Source: Discostella pseudostelligera
Lineage: Eukaryota > Bacillariophyta > Thalassiosirophyceae > Thalassiosirales > Thalassiosiraceae
Length of the DNA: 44,034 nt
Reading direction: 5' to 3'
Assembly: GCA_036940085.1 (NCBI GenBank)
Contig: JALLBK010000027.1
Coordinates: 1 to 44,034, forward strand
Shown here one piece after another: positions 8,461 through 18,188 of this stretch. Each line of letters opens with the position of its first letter. Positions within the stretch are counted from its first letter, which is position 1. A program made the position numbers and the translations under genes. The notes beneath the pieces are model-generated. The model saw only the letters and a program-made list of their open reading frames with translations. It did no database searches and was not told the origin of the DNA.

Positions 8461-11298
8461 CTACGCGTTCCACAGACCAGATGGCTTCACAATCTCTTCC
8501 CCAGCCTTGATGTCTCTGCTTGCCACCAAGAAAACATCGAACGAATGGCGATGGCGATCATAGACTGGTGAATACTTTGGACGGCCACCTCCCGGGTGAG
8601 CCGGATGAGGAGGAAGCCAACGGCGCACATTCGCCTCATTGGCGTCGTCCGACGTTCTCATCGCAAACGAACCACCAATTTCGACAAAATTCTTTCCGCT
8701 TCCCGCCTGCAGCGACGAATGACCGTAGGTAGTAATGTAGTCGATAAAATCTTCAATAACAACCGCTTTACCAAGGCCTTCGACCTCCTCGGTAGGTCGA
8801 CCGCGGATATTTTTCATGCTATCATCCGAAACCTCAAAAGATGCCGCGAGGTGAGTAGGCATGATAAACGATCCAGCAGGGATGTCAACCTTGGCAAATA
8901 CGGCTGCACCGTCCTTTTCTTTACCATCTTCACTCTCCACCTTCGTCGGGCGTATTTCGAACGCGCTCGCCTCCTCATCATCCGGGACGAAATCAAAAAG
9001 TTGCTTATCCACATCAAGACCGCGGTAGTCACATTCGAAGGGTGTCGGTTCACGAAGGCAATAGATGTTCTCCCATGCACGAGGAGGAGCGTGGAATGAT
9101 CGCTGAGTGGCGCCATCATAATGAACTAGGCTCGGTTCACCTGATTTCATGTCACCAATTCGCTCGTAGATCTGGTAATCAATCTCGTCTGTTTCGGCGT
9201 ACCAATGTTTACGACAAGATACGTCGCGACAGGCAACGAGGAAGGAGCGTGGTTCATAGTAGCCCAAGTGACCCTCCTCGTAAATGTGAATGGAGCGTAC
9301 GCCAGGGGCGGCTTCGAGATTGTTGATAAGTAGTTCACGCTTGGGATTCACACCCTTGTCCGCACGTGGATCAAGGATGGAGGGAGCAATGCCAATATGT
9401 ACTGCCATAACACCATTCGGAGAGAGCGAATTCACAAGAGCGTTGATCACTCCGAAGTTGGTGTATTCGTCGTGTTCTTCCGGATCCATGGCATCAATGA
9501 TGAGCACATCGAATTCATCCTTGAAACCATTATCGACAAAGTACTGGAAAGCATCGGCAAATATCAAGTTCACTCGAGCATCATCGAAGCAGCTTGGAAC
9601 ACTACCTACAATTTCGGAGCAATTGCTTAGAACGGGCATGTGCTCTTTCGAGACTTGCACGACCTTCTCATCGATTTCTACCATGGTTACCTTTTTGACA
9701 GACTTGTGGCGTAGGACCTCGCGTAGTGTGGCACCTCCACCTCCACCAATGATGGCTACATTCTTCGGTGAGGGATGGGCAAACATGGCAGGGTGTACGA
9801 GCGTCTCATGCAACTCTCGTTCATGGTCGATATTTGTCTGTGAAAAATGAGGTGCGCATGAATCGCGATGAGAAATTGACAACACACTATAAATAATAGG
9901 CAAGACATCTGGTGTAGTAGTACACACCTGCAACGCCCCATCCAGGAAGAACAACCGCGTTGGACTGACATATTCATTACTCAACCATCGTGGATCTCCC
10001 GGCTTCAATCCCAATCGTTGGCCATCTTCATAACTCGGCGTCTCATCCCGTTCAATCGTATCCCAAATTTCAATCCGCCGATATGGCGTCTGCATCGTGA
10101 CAATCTGCTTCTTGTACACCACCTCAAGTGGCGATGTTACCAAATTGGCCAAATCAGACTGTCCATCCAAATAATGCGCTTTGCGTGCATCCTCGGTACG
10201 GAATCCACGTAGTTCATGCGACCAGAGTGTTACGGGTGTCTCCTTTTCCCCCGTCTCGGCATTGATGCGTGGAATGCCAAACAATGCCTCAATGGTTGGA
10301 AGCAATGGCAGCAATGGCCTTTCACTAGTAGTGAACAAATCAAGTGTGATTACCCCCTCATCGGGCCATGTGTGGAAGGAAATGTGACTTTCGAGGAGCA
10401 CACCCACGCAGGATACGCCAGCGGGATGGAGTGAGTGACAATGATAAGAAAGCATGGTAAGTCCTCCCGCCTTGACAGTTTCTTGCATGGCATCGGCAAG
10501 TCGAGATTCGGAGTTGAGGAAGCCAGCGTCGAGATTTTTAATGTCTACTAGTAGGTGCTGGCCCGATGGATTGTTCTGATCACGTAGTAGTGGTTTGTCC
10601 TTTTCATCTGCTCCTTTTTGTTGATTGGTTGCATTGGTCTCGTACACAATCGGTCCTCCCGACGCGTCCCCCTCAAGTACTGGCGGGACAATATTCACAT
10701 GCGTCTCCTTAATTTTGTACCCCAAAGTGGCAATATGATCTGTGGGGGTTCGCTTCGGCTGTTTGATGATAACCTCACCGTGTGCATCATACATGTCGGA
10801 TGTCATGAGAATCGTTCCATCTGGGGAAACAATGACCTCCTTTGCCTTTTTGGATGTAGCGCTTCCATCACTTCCACTACTACCACCCAAGCTCTGATTG
10901 ACGGAGTCGAACCCCTCGGCCAACTTGCGTGCGGGTGCGTTGATATCGCTGGTAGTACTTCCACTTCCACCCCGTTGTTGCTTGTTGTTTATCCTAGAAC
11001 CAACACCAATGGCTTTCATGCCTGCATTGGGCATAATCATATTCGAGTGATCTAAATAATACTCCGGTAAAGGCACCCGTAGAAACGAAAGGATGGGATT
11101 AATTAACGCTGGATTCGTTGGGCCGAACATGACCCCGGCAGTGAAGGCGAGTGCCATCGTCGTAGTCATGACGGCAAGGAAGATACGCACATCTATGACA
11201 TATCCCCTGGGTGTAGCATCGACAGTGGGGAGCATTGCCGCCGCCGCGGGAGGTAGTGGCGTAGCGGCACGCCTATTTGGTGGACGGTTATTGTTCAT
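8461..11298 (-). CDS. Membrane-anchored SpeD (AdoMet decarboxylase-like)-SpeE (aminopropyltransferase-like) fusion
   Basis: The continuous frame codes 945 residues, but 9838-9927 is best read as an in-frame 90-bp GT-AG intron, leaving 915. Order (945 numbering): proline/alanine-rich head; one membrane helix at about 36-58 (signal anchor); linker; bacterial-type SpeD domain at about 245-345 with GQHLLVDI, GVS (Ser296) and ESHISFHTW (autocleavage between Glu303 and pyruvoyl Ser304, processing His309); then an aminopropyltransferase at about 400-695 with LFFLDGALQ, HETLVHPAMFAHP, IIGGGGGATLREVL, VEID, FADAF and IIDAMDP (Asp602, Asp605). A C-terminal region (about 780-945) has two stretches (VFAKVDIPAGSFI, FLVASRDIKAGEEI) like the edges of a SET domain. 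Known role of such pairs: make decarboxylated SAM and transfer its aminopropyl group to an amine. Odd: the proton-donor Cys position after Ser304 is Thr324, the GGGDG aspartate is Gly, and the YHE tyrosine is Leu. A link to diatom long-chain polyamines is inference. Confidence 0.85.
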   Translation of the reverse strand: MNNNRPPNRRAATPLPPAAAAMLPTVDATPRGYVIDVRIFLAVMTTTMALAFTAGVMFGPTNPALINPILSFLRVPLPEYYLDHSNMIMPNAGMKAIGVGSRINNKQQRGGSGSTTSDINAPARKLAEGFDSVNQSLGGSSGSDGSATSKKAKEVIVSPDGTILMTSDMYDAHGEVIIKQPKRTPTDHIATLGYKIKETHVNIVPPVLEGDASGGPIVYETNATNQQKGADEKDKPLLRDQNNPSGQHLLVDIKNLDAGFLNSESRLADAMQETVKAGGLTMLSYHCHSLHPAGVSCVGVLLESHISFHTWPDEGVITLDLFTTSERPLLPLLPTIEALFGIPRINAETGEKETPVTLWSHELRGFRTEDARKAHYLDGQSDLANLVTSPLEVVYKKQIVTMQTPYRRIEIWDTIERDETPSYEDGQRLGLKPGDPRWLSNEYVSPTRLFFLDGALQVCTTTPDVLPIIYSVLSISHRDSCAPHFSQTNIDHERELHETLVHPAMFAHPSPKNVAIIGGGGGATLREVLRHKSVKKVTMVEIDEKVVQVSKEHMPVLSNCSEIVGSVPSCFDDARVNLIFADAFQYFVDNGFKDEFDVLIIDAMDPEEHDEYTNFGVINALVNSLSPNGVMAVHIGIAPSILDPRADKGVNPKRELLINNLEAAPGVRSIHIYEEGHLGYYEPRSFLVACRDVSCRKHWYAETDEIDYQIYERIGDMKSGEPSLVHYDGATQRSFHAPPRAWENIYCLREPTPFECDYRGLDVDKQLFDFVPDDEEASAFEIRPTKVESEDGKEKDGAAVFAKVDIPAGSFIMPTHLAASFEVSDDSMKNIRGRPTEEVEGLGKAVVIEDFIDYITTYGHSSLQAGSGKNFVEIGGSFAMRTSDDANEANVRRWLPPHPAHPGGGRPKYSPVYDRHRHSFDVFLVASRDIKAGEEIVKPSGLWNA

Positions 11299-11831
11299 TG
11301 TTTACTCGATAAATGATGGCTGCGCGTTGGATCGAAGTTATGACACTAGCATTCCCATCGATTTATTCCCATGAGCGTTAGTTAATATCATGCCTGGGTT
11401 CGTAAGTTCACTTGGATTTTGTATTGGTTTGGGGCACAAGCCCGCGCCGCATAAAAGCAAGACGAAATCGTCTGGGGGAGATACCATACAAAGCTATCCA
11501 AAATAATTTTGTCTCACTATATTGTACGTCATTGTGCGATGTGTGCTGACGTAGAGCTTGAATTCAAGCCGAGAGCAAGCCTTTTTGCCGGGAACAAAAT
11601 TGTCATTAAGTCCGTCTTCTTCCGGAAGGAAATTTGGAAGTTGCTTGTTCCTTCCGGTTTCTTGTTTCTTGCCTCCCCGCTGCCCCACCAAAAAAACCAC
11701 CCGCCTGCATCCTCCATCCATTTCGTAAGAGTAATACTCCTACTCGAAGACGACTCTGCAAGAGGAACCTCTACTCCTAAAATTTAACGACTTTATGAAT
11801 GTCGACATCGATAAATAATGCATTCACTGAT
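11299..11831. other. Intergenic: SpeD-SpeE promoter side and 3' side of the next gene
   Basis: 533 bp with no convincing gene. The stretch next to the SpeD-SpeE start has none of the CCCGCCAAA boxes found in the other promoters. Around 11606-11670 there are CTTCCGGAAG-like palindromic pieces (TTCTTCCGGAAGGAAA, then CCTTCCGG). Short open frames occur on both strands but lack family motifs and overlap each other. Confidence 0.5.
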
Positions 11832-13076
11832 TTATTCTGTCTTGGAATGATCTTTGCAGAACCCCCAAAATCGTCCCAAACTCATCTCGAGCGTAGGCGA
11901 AGCGTCTAAGATTTCATTCACGTTCACACCTCCATCCTCAATACACTTATCTCCCATTATGTCATATATCCAATCGATGCTTTGTTCTGCTACTTTCTTC
12001 TGATCATTCTTGTCGGATTTTGCATCAACATTGTTTTCTCCACCCTCCAAATATGCCCAAACCTCTTCCCTCCATTTACCCATGACATTCGTATCCGGAA
12101 TCCAATCGGCCACTGTTCGTTCTTCCAACAAATAAGTCACAAGCTTCACATTTGCTTTCGCAAATGCTGAGGCATTCTCGTCACTCACTACAAAGTCAAC
12201 TGCTTGTCGTATTGCCACACGAGTGTATCCACTAAGAAAAGTTCGCAACAACGGTCCCAATGTCCTATCCATATTCCGCTTCGACTCCTTTAACACTTGA
12301 TTCCGCATTGGTCCCAACAATGGTAAATTGGATATCGCATTTCCCAATATGTCAAATTTGGTTGTAAATTCAAATATGGCATCGTATAATAATCTTGTGA
12401 ATAGTGAATTGATGGCATCACTCTCCAAGAAGGTCCGTACCGTTTGAGCATCATACTGATTGCCATTATTTTCTCCGCGAATCGAAGATAGTATGCGATT
12501 GGTAAGTTCTTTACCCAACAAGTCCGCGGGAGTACGTTGTTCTTCTCGACGTAATCGCGTTTCGATACTGTTCCAATATTTGATGTACTGAGCGTAGGAT
12601 CGATCGGTGAAAATAATGGAGGACGATCGATCATTGTTGTTGAAGAATAATTCATTCATGATTGCTTTGACCTCGGATGATGAGAGGAATGATTCGAGTG
12701 GTTGGGATGCTAGATGATTGGCAATTTTACGTATTTCTACCCGATCGGCAGTGGTGGTGGTGGTGGTGGGTGATGGATCTATTGCGGTGATGTCATTATT
12801 TGCAGCACTACTTGACAATAAAAATTTGGATGTTGAGGGGGAGCTGTTTCTTATTGTTGTGTACATAATGTGTTGCCGGTGAAGGGAAAACATATCCCAT
12901 CGAATACTGCTGCTTCTGCTACTACTCGTTCCGGTCGGCGTCGTCGCCGTCCGCGGCGGTGGTGGCAATGTCGGTTGTTGGAATCCATGCGCTGTACTGA
13001 GAAAAACCGACACCGTTAGAGCGGTCGATATCATCAGAAAGGTGATGGTACGAGTGGTCAATGATAATGCCGCCAT
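11832..13076 (-). CDS. Unknown protein with plastid-type leader
   Basis: Intronless, 414 residues. I do not recognise the family. The N-terminus is a clear signal sequence (hydrophobic core about 10-28) ending in STAHGFQQP, where Phe at the likely +1 position fits the diatom AFAP-type plastid import signal. A Ser/Thr/Pro-rich, acid-poor stretch follows to about 110, as in transit peptides. The rest is soluble and mostly helical by eye, with a conserved-looking core (FDILGNAISNLPLLGP, then a VRQAVDFVV-like segment) and a Lys/Asp-rich acidic patch near 340-360. No catalytic motif is visible. Plastid location is inferred from the leader. It is divergent from the DYRK gene across 393 bp. Confidence 0.75.
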   Translation of the reverse strand: MAALSLTTRTITFLMISTALTVSVFLSTAHGFQQPTLPPPPRTATTPTGTSSSRSSSIRWDMFSLHRQHIMYTTIRNSSPSTSKFLLSSSAANNDITAIDPSPTTTTTTADRVEIRKIANHLASQPLESFLSSSEVKAIMNELFFNNNDRSSSIIFTDRSYAQYIKYWNSIETRLRREEQRTPADLLGKELTNRILSSIRGENNGNQYDAQTVRTFLESDAINSLFTRLLYDAIFEFTTKFDILGNAISNLPLLGPMRNQVLKESKRNMDRTLGPLLRTFLSGYTRVAIRQAVDFVVSDENASAFAKANVKLVTYLLEERTVADWIPDTNVMGKWREEVWAYLEGGENNVDAKSDKNDQKKVAEQSIDWIYDIMGDKCIEDGGVNVNEILDASPTLEMSLGRFWGFCKDHSKTE

Positions 13077-13469
13077 GATTATTCATTGATGGAGGAGGAT
13101 GTTGATCGATGATGCTGTATCAACCATCAACCATCAATATCTAGGTCCATGACCATGGACCGATGATGTTTGATGCTGGTGTTTTTTGTTTTGTGTGGGC
13201 GGGCGGGTGCTGAATGTTGAAGAGAGCCTTCCCGCCAAATCTTTGCCGCCTGTAGGATTCGAACTCCCGCCAAAATTTTCAGCGATGCGATAGTATCCTT
13301 CTTCAGCAGGTTCTTCGAGAAACTAAAGTTTAGCTACTCCTACTTATTTTGGATATCTACTCACCACAACTAAGCAGTAGGAAAGTTCGCTAAAGTAGCT
13401 TGACTTTCGTGTTACAGAATCTCTTTTCATCTCCGCACTCATCCTCTCACCATCCACCAACACAAAACG
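13077..13469. promoter_or_regulatory. Divergent promoter region with the same paired E2F-like boxes
   Basis: Holds TTCCCGCCAAAT at 13229-13240 and TCCCGCCAAAATTTT at 13265-13279, 35 bp apart on the + strand. The pair copies the arrangement in the NDUFAF7/COQ6 region (first copy followed by CTT, second by an extra AATTTT). It lies about 195 bp before the kinase start, against about 207 bp before COQ6. Promoter role is inferred. Confidence 0.55.
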
Positions 13470-16400
13470 ATGGCCGCTGTCCGACGATCCCTCTGCTACA
13501 CTAGCCCTCCACCATCGCCGGGAAGTACTATTCATAATAGCATCCATCCCCCCTCTTGCATCATGGTGGTCACTGGCGGGGATAGCAAAACCAGCAATAC
13601 TCGAAATGAATCTAGCGCCAAACCGAAAATGATGGAGAGGAAATTATCTGCTCAATCGCAAGATGAAAGCGTCGATTCGCTATTAGATGATGGTCCACCC
13701 ACCAAGCCGGAGCACAAGCGTAGTTCTGTGAGGTCCGATGGGAGTAACAATTCTTCATCATCTACGTCATCATCGTCGTTATCGCCTACTAGAAATCGCT
13801 CCGGACTGGCAGGCAATTCGAGCGGTAATTCTGGTATACCAACAAAGTTTCAATTCTACAAGTCCATAACTCGATCACCAGGGGGGAGTGTAAGTGTAAC
13901 CGCATCGACAGATTCTCCATCAGATAATGTCAGTAGGGGTAGCGATGATGCCCTTGATGTTGCCATTGGGGTTGGTCGCGGTGGCAGCAGCAGTAGCAGT
14001 AGAGGTGGATTAGTGTTAGGAGCAGGAGGTGCGAAGAACAAGCACAAGGCTGATATTGTAAAGTATCCGATTCCTGATGGGGCAGCTGCTATTGCTGCTG
14101 CTACTTCTGCTTCTGGTAACAAATATAAAAACAAAAAGGGAGTCGACCCCCCTGAGAAGGAATTGCCAACAACGAGGTTTCTTCAGATGCAACGAGAATT
14201 GCAGCTGCAATCGGGAGCTCACCACACCAACCCATCACATCAGACGCTAATGAGGGATGGCTCCTCATACCACATACCACTCAGCAGTGGAAGGAAGGGG
14301 GGTGAGAAATCTTCATTGGTGTTTCCTGATAGCAATGATGCATGGAATGATGATAACAGCGATGATTATCCCAATGGGCCAATGGATCCCATCGAATCCG
14401 ATGAAGACTTATCTCCAATGGTTGCCAAAAAAGATCATCCCCTCGCGGCGGCTGTTGTTAGCGCACTTGCGGCTGCTCACTCGGCTGCTTCTCCAAGACC
14501 CACGCCATCGACGATGTCTGCGCAACAGTATAACGCTATGTATCGCTCCCCCGGCGCACCTGGAAGTAGTAGGAACACGAACAATTCTCAATATCAAAAC
14601 TCCATTCAATATCCCCGATCCGCGCATAGTTTGCCACACAATGTACTACCCCCGCAACAGCTGATGCAATATCTTCACTCGGGTGGTGGTGGGAGTAGTG
14701 ATGGAGTTGGATGTGGATTTGGATTGCAGCGAGGACAACATCCCTACAACGGTGCTGCTGTTGCCGACGGTGTCATATCTCCGCCATTTCAAAGTAATGG
14801 TGGTCCGAACCAAAAATCCTCCTCCTCTACCATGTCTCATTCGTTTACACGCCGCAGTTCGCACGGACATCAATTTCAGCAGCAGCAGCAGCAGGGAGGA
14901 CCGATCTTTAAAAGGCGTTCATCGGATTACAGCTCCCACCATCATCTATACTCGGATGGCATTGATTTGCTTAAGAAAACGGCGAGTGAGGCCCAAGAAC
15001 GTGAAGAAGTTGACACGCTGAACCTTGGGATCAACTATCTTCAAAAGATGGAAACAGCTATGGAAAAGGGAGAGGGCAGGACACAAAATCAGCAGCAATA
15101 TTTCATACCACCGCCACCTCTACAGCAACATCGTCCACAGCATCAACAACAACAGCAGCACCATCACCAGCAAGCCCAACATCATTCCCCCCGAAAGGGT
15201 GCCCCTCCATCGCCGGCATCATTAGCTCGAATGCATCCACCTCCTCCAAAAGGAAACAAAACGGAGAAAGCCAGAAGCGCGAGCCTGGGTGTTCATGACA
15301 TGTTAAGCATAAATGAATCATCCGCCTCGGTTTGGCAAGAACAGCAGCAGCAAGAGGGGGGGCGTACGCACCGGCCTCCACCACCTCCCAAACCAATGTC
15401 AATGTCCAACCCGTGCACTCCCGTTACATATAATCGTCCGCGCCTGGGTATAACCGCAGCAGATGCAATGAACTATGTGCTGAATGCTTCGGTACAACCA
15501 CCGTTCCGTAGAGCTCATGATGATAGTGAAGTTCCTGCGGACGGCCGTAGTGGTGGGCAGTTCGACGAAATCAGAAACGATCAGTCTTCCAAGGATATGG
15601 AAGTGTTCTTAACCAACCTACTGAGAGGAGATCATGGTGAAGCTCGAGCAAAGGACAATGATGATAATGTCGGTCATGCTAATAACCGCAGCTCGGGGTC
15701 AACGCAGAAGAAATTCGGCTTGCCTCGCAACAACGCAGCCGATGATGGCGTATCAACAAATTCGCCCGACCAAGACGACGACGATTTCGAACACAATACA
15801 TCGCTAAGCAAGTACGCCGAGGATAAGCATGGTTTGCCGTCGTGCGATCGATCTCCGTCTATGTCTGGTAAAAGTTTGGACCCTCCCGAGGATGACGATG
15901 AAACCAACCACGGCGATGCTGATTTTGAGTTGCATCTTAAGCACAATTCAAGCATCCATTTGCCTACCGCGCAATATGAGGAATTCTCCGTTGAAGTGGA
16001 CTCCGTGGATCGAGACATGTTACCCCATCTTGCATCACATGATGAAGATATCAATGGGAGCATCAGCAGCGCGAATAAAACTAATGCATTGGGTCCGCGG
16101 AGCCAACAGCCTGGGGGGACCACAGGAATTGTCCTCGAGGACGGATTTTCTGCTAGAATTAATAGAGATTATGCCGGTCCGACAAAAATAGCGACAGAAA
16201 GGCTTCAGAGAGAACCGTCGCTCTCGGATTCAAGCCAGAACAGCAGCGACGTCGATGACGACCCACAGAGCGTACTTGATGATGTCGATGGTGAACTTCG
16301 ACAAAAATCGAATAATCATTCGTCGAGTGAGGGGTTATCACGTGAAGAGAACGACGGGGAAGCGATAATGATGAAACTGTGCACCCATCTCTTTCCGGAT

Positions 16401-18058
16401 GGGATGGACGTCAAACAAAATAGCAGTCTGGCATCACTAATTACCCTTGATAGCATAAAGCTGGAGTGGGACGATGAAGATCCCGATGAGCCGGGTTATG
16501 TCGTTCATCGACTTACAAAGTCTCAGCTGATGGGTATAGAAAATGCATTTGACACAATAGTAGCCCCGTTGTTGAAGCATCGTCTCGAGGGATCCACCGA
16601 CAATAACTTTGAACACGATTTGGAGGAGGCGGAAGTGGTATTAGACAAGGAAGAGAGACAACTCAAGTTAGAGGCCGAGAAGAAGAATAATGCAACTGAA
16701 TTGGGCAAAGAAAGTGAATTAGAATCGCTCACTCTTCAAGTGAAGGATATGCTACGTGAATCTGTTCCTGGTTTCCCCGGAATTTATCATCCTGGCAAGG
16801 GACAAACGGGTGACATGGAATGCTTTTATTTACCCATCATAACCAGCTCACAAAAAACGGGCTTTGAACCGACAAAAGATATTGTGCTAAAGCCTGGGAT
16901 TGTCTTTGCCAAAAATTATTTGGTCCAGGGCGAGCTCGGCAGTGCGGCTTTCAGTACGGCGTATCGATGTCTTGATCTTTGCTCCGAAGTAGATGAAGAC
17001 GGTTTCCAAGATGAGGTGTGTCTGAAAGTGATTAAGAATACGAAAGACTACTTCGACCAATCTTTGGACGAGATCAAAATTCTGCAGTTGCTCAAGGACA
17101 CCGGTAGAGTCAAAGAAAACAACATTGTGGAAATGAAATCATACTTCTATCACCGCGAACATCTTGTCATCGTTACTGAACTTCTGCGTCAAAATTTGTA
17201 CGAGTTTGGAAAGAGCATCGTTGAAAGTGAAGGACCGCTGTACTTCACACGAATGCGGCTGTCTCATATTATTCGACAATGTCTAATTGCGTTGAAATTC
17301 GTGCATGAGTTAGGACTGATGCACTGCGATATCAAACCAGAAAATATATTGCTGTGTTCGTATTCAAGGGCGTTGGTAAAGATTATCGACTTTGGATCCA
17401 GTAGCTTTACTACCGATCGACAGAGCTCTTACATCCAAAGTCGTAGCTATCGTGCACCTGAGGTGATTCTCGGCCTTCCTTACGATGGGAAAATTGACCT
17501 CTGGTCCTTGGGGTGTGTTGTCGCCGAGATGTACACAAACGAGGTTACGTTCCAGAATGACTCCGAGGTGTCCATGTTAAGTCGAATTGAAGCCATCTGC
17601 GGTCCATTCCCTCGCCATATGATTGCCAATGGTCGTAACAGCCATCGCATTTTTACTGATTGTGGTTTGATTTATGAACAGATATCTCCCGAAGATGATA
17701 GCTCAGAGGATGAAACCGACAAGTCTCTATTTGATGTATACCAACCAAAGATGACCACCATTTCTGCAAGGCTTGGTTTTGATGAGGACTTACTAGAACA
17801 ATCTCATCGCTCCGAAGATGTGAGTATGGAGAATTTTATTGCGCATCTCAACTTAGTATATGTTACTCAAATTGCGTTTCTCTCACTGTTTGTATTTCAT
17901 CCCGCCAGGATAAACAACGAGCATCATTTGCAGACTTTGTCCGGAGTTTGTTAACAATCGACCCGGATAAAAGACCGACTGCTGCTGAGGCTTTGAACCA
18001 TCCTTGGATAAAATCAAGTCTTGATCTAACTGAGGAAGATATCAGGTATCAGGGTTGA
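13470..18058 (+). CDS. DYRK-family protein kinase with long disordered N-terminus
   Basis: Exons 13470-17819 and 17909-18058 join in phase 0 over an 89-bp intron (gtgagt...cgccag), giving 1499 residues; without splicing the kinase loses its last subdomain. The second exon supplies FADFVRSLLTIDPDKRPTAAEALNHPW, the standard subdomain XI end. The kinase domain spans about 1148-1490: Lys1186 (CLKVIKN), HCDIKPENILL (1285-1295; HCD in place of HRD is usual in DYRK), DFG at 1307-1309, and activation loop SSYIQSRSYRAPEVILG with Tyr1321 as the expected autophosphorylated residue. DYRKs are dual-specificity kinases that phosphorylate Ser/Thr targets in growth and cell-cycle control. The first ~1100 residues are low complexity, with polyGln, polyHis, Ser- and Pro-rich runs and acidic blocks, and no other domain. 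An internal Met at 32 could be an alternative start. Confidence 0.9.
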
Positions 18059-18188
18059 GGCGTGTCCATTTTTGCTATGTTCCAGTTATTTGCACGGTGA
18101 TCCCGTAACCACATCTTGGGAACGTGGTGTCACTAAATAACTATTATCATATTGGTATGGTATATGTTCTATAATCTATAATCAGTGG

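Noticed and set aside
11494..11787. Short open frames on both strands between two genes
   Set aside because: They overlap each other on opposite strands, have no motif and lie in a normal intergenic space.
13245..13275. Minus-strand GGGAGTTCGAATCCTAC looks like a tRNA T-arm / B box
   Set aside because: The five bases on each side of TTCGAAT do not pair, and no D-arm, anticodon arm or acceptor stem is found around it; the stretch lies in the paired CCCGCCAAA promoter region.
13856..15402. Several 70-150-codon frames inside the N-terminal half of the DYRK gene on both strands
   Set aside because: They are shadows of trinucleotide-rich low-complexity coding sequence and carry no motif of their own.
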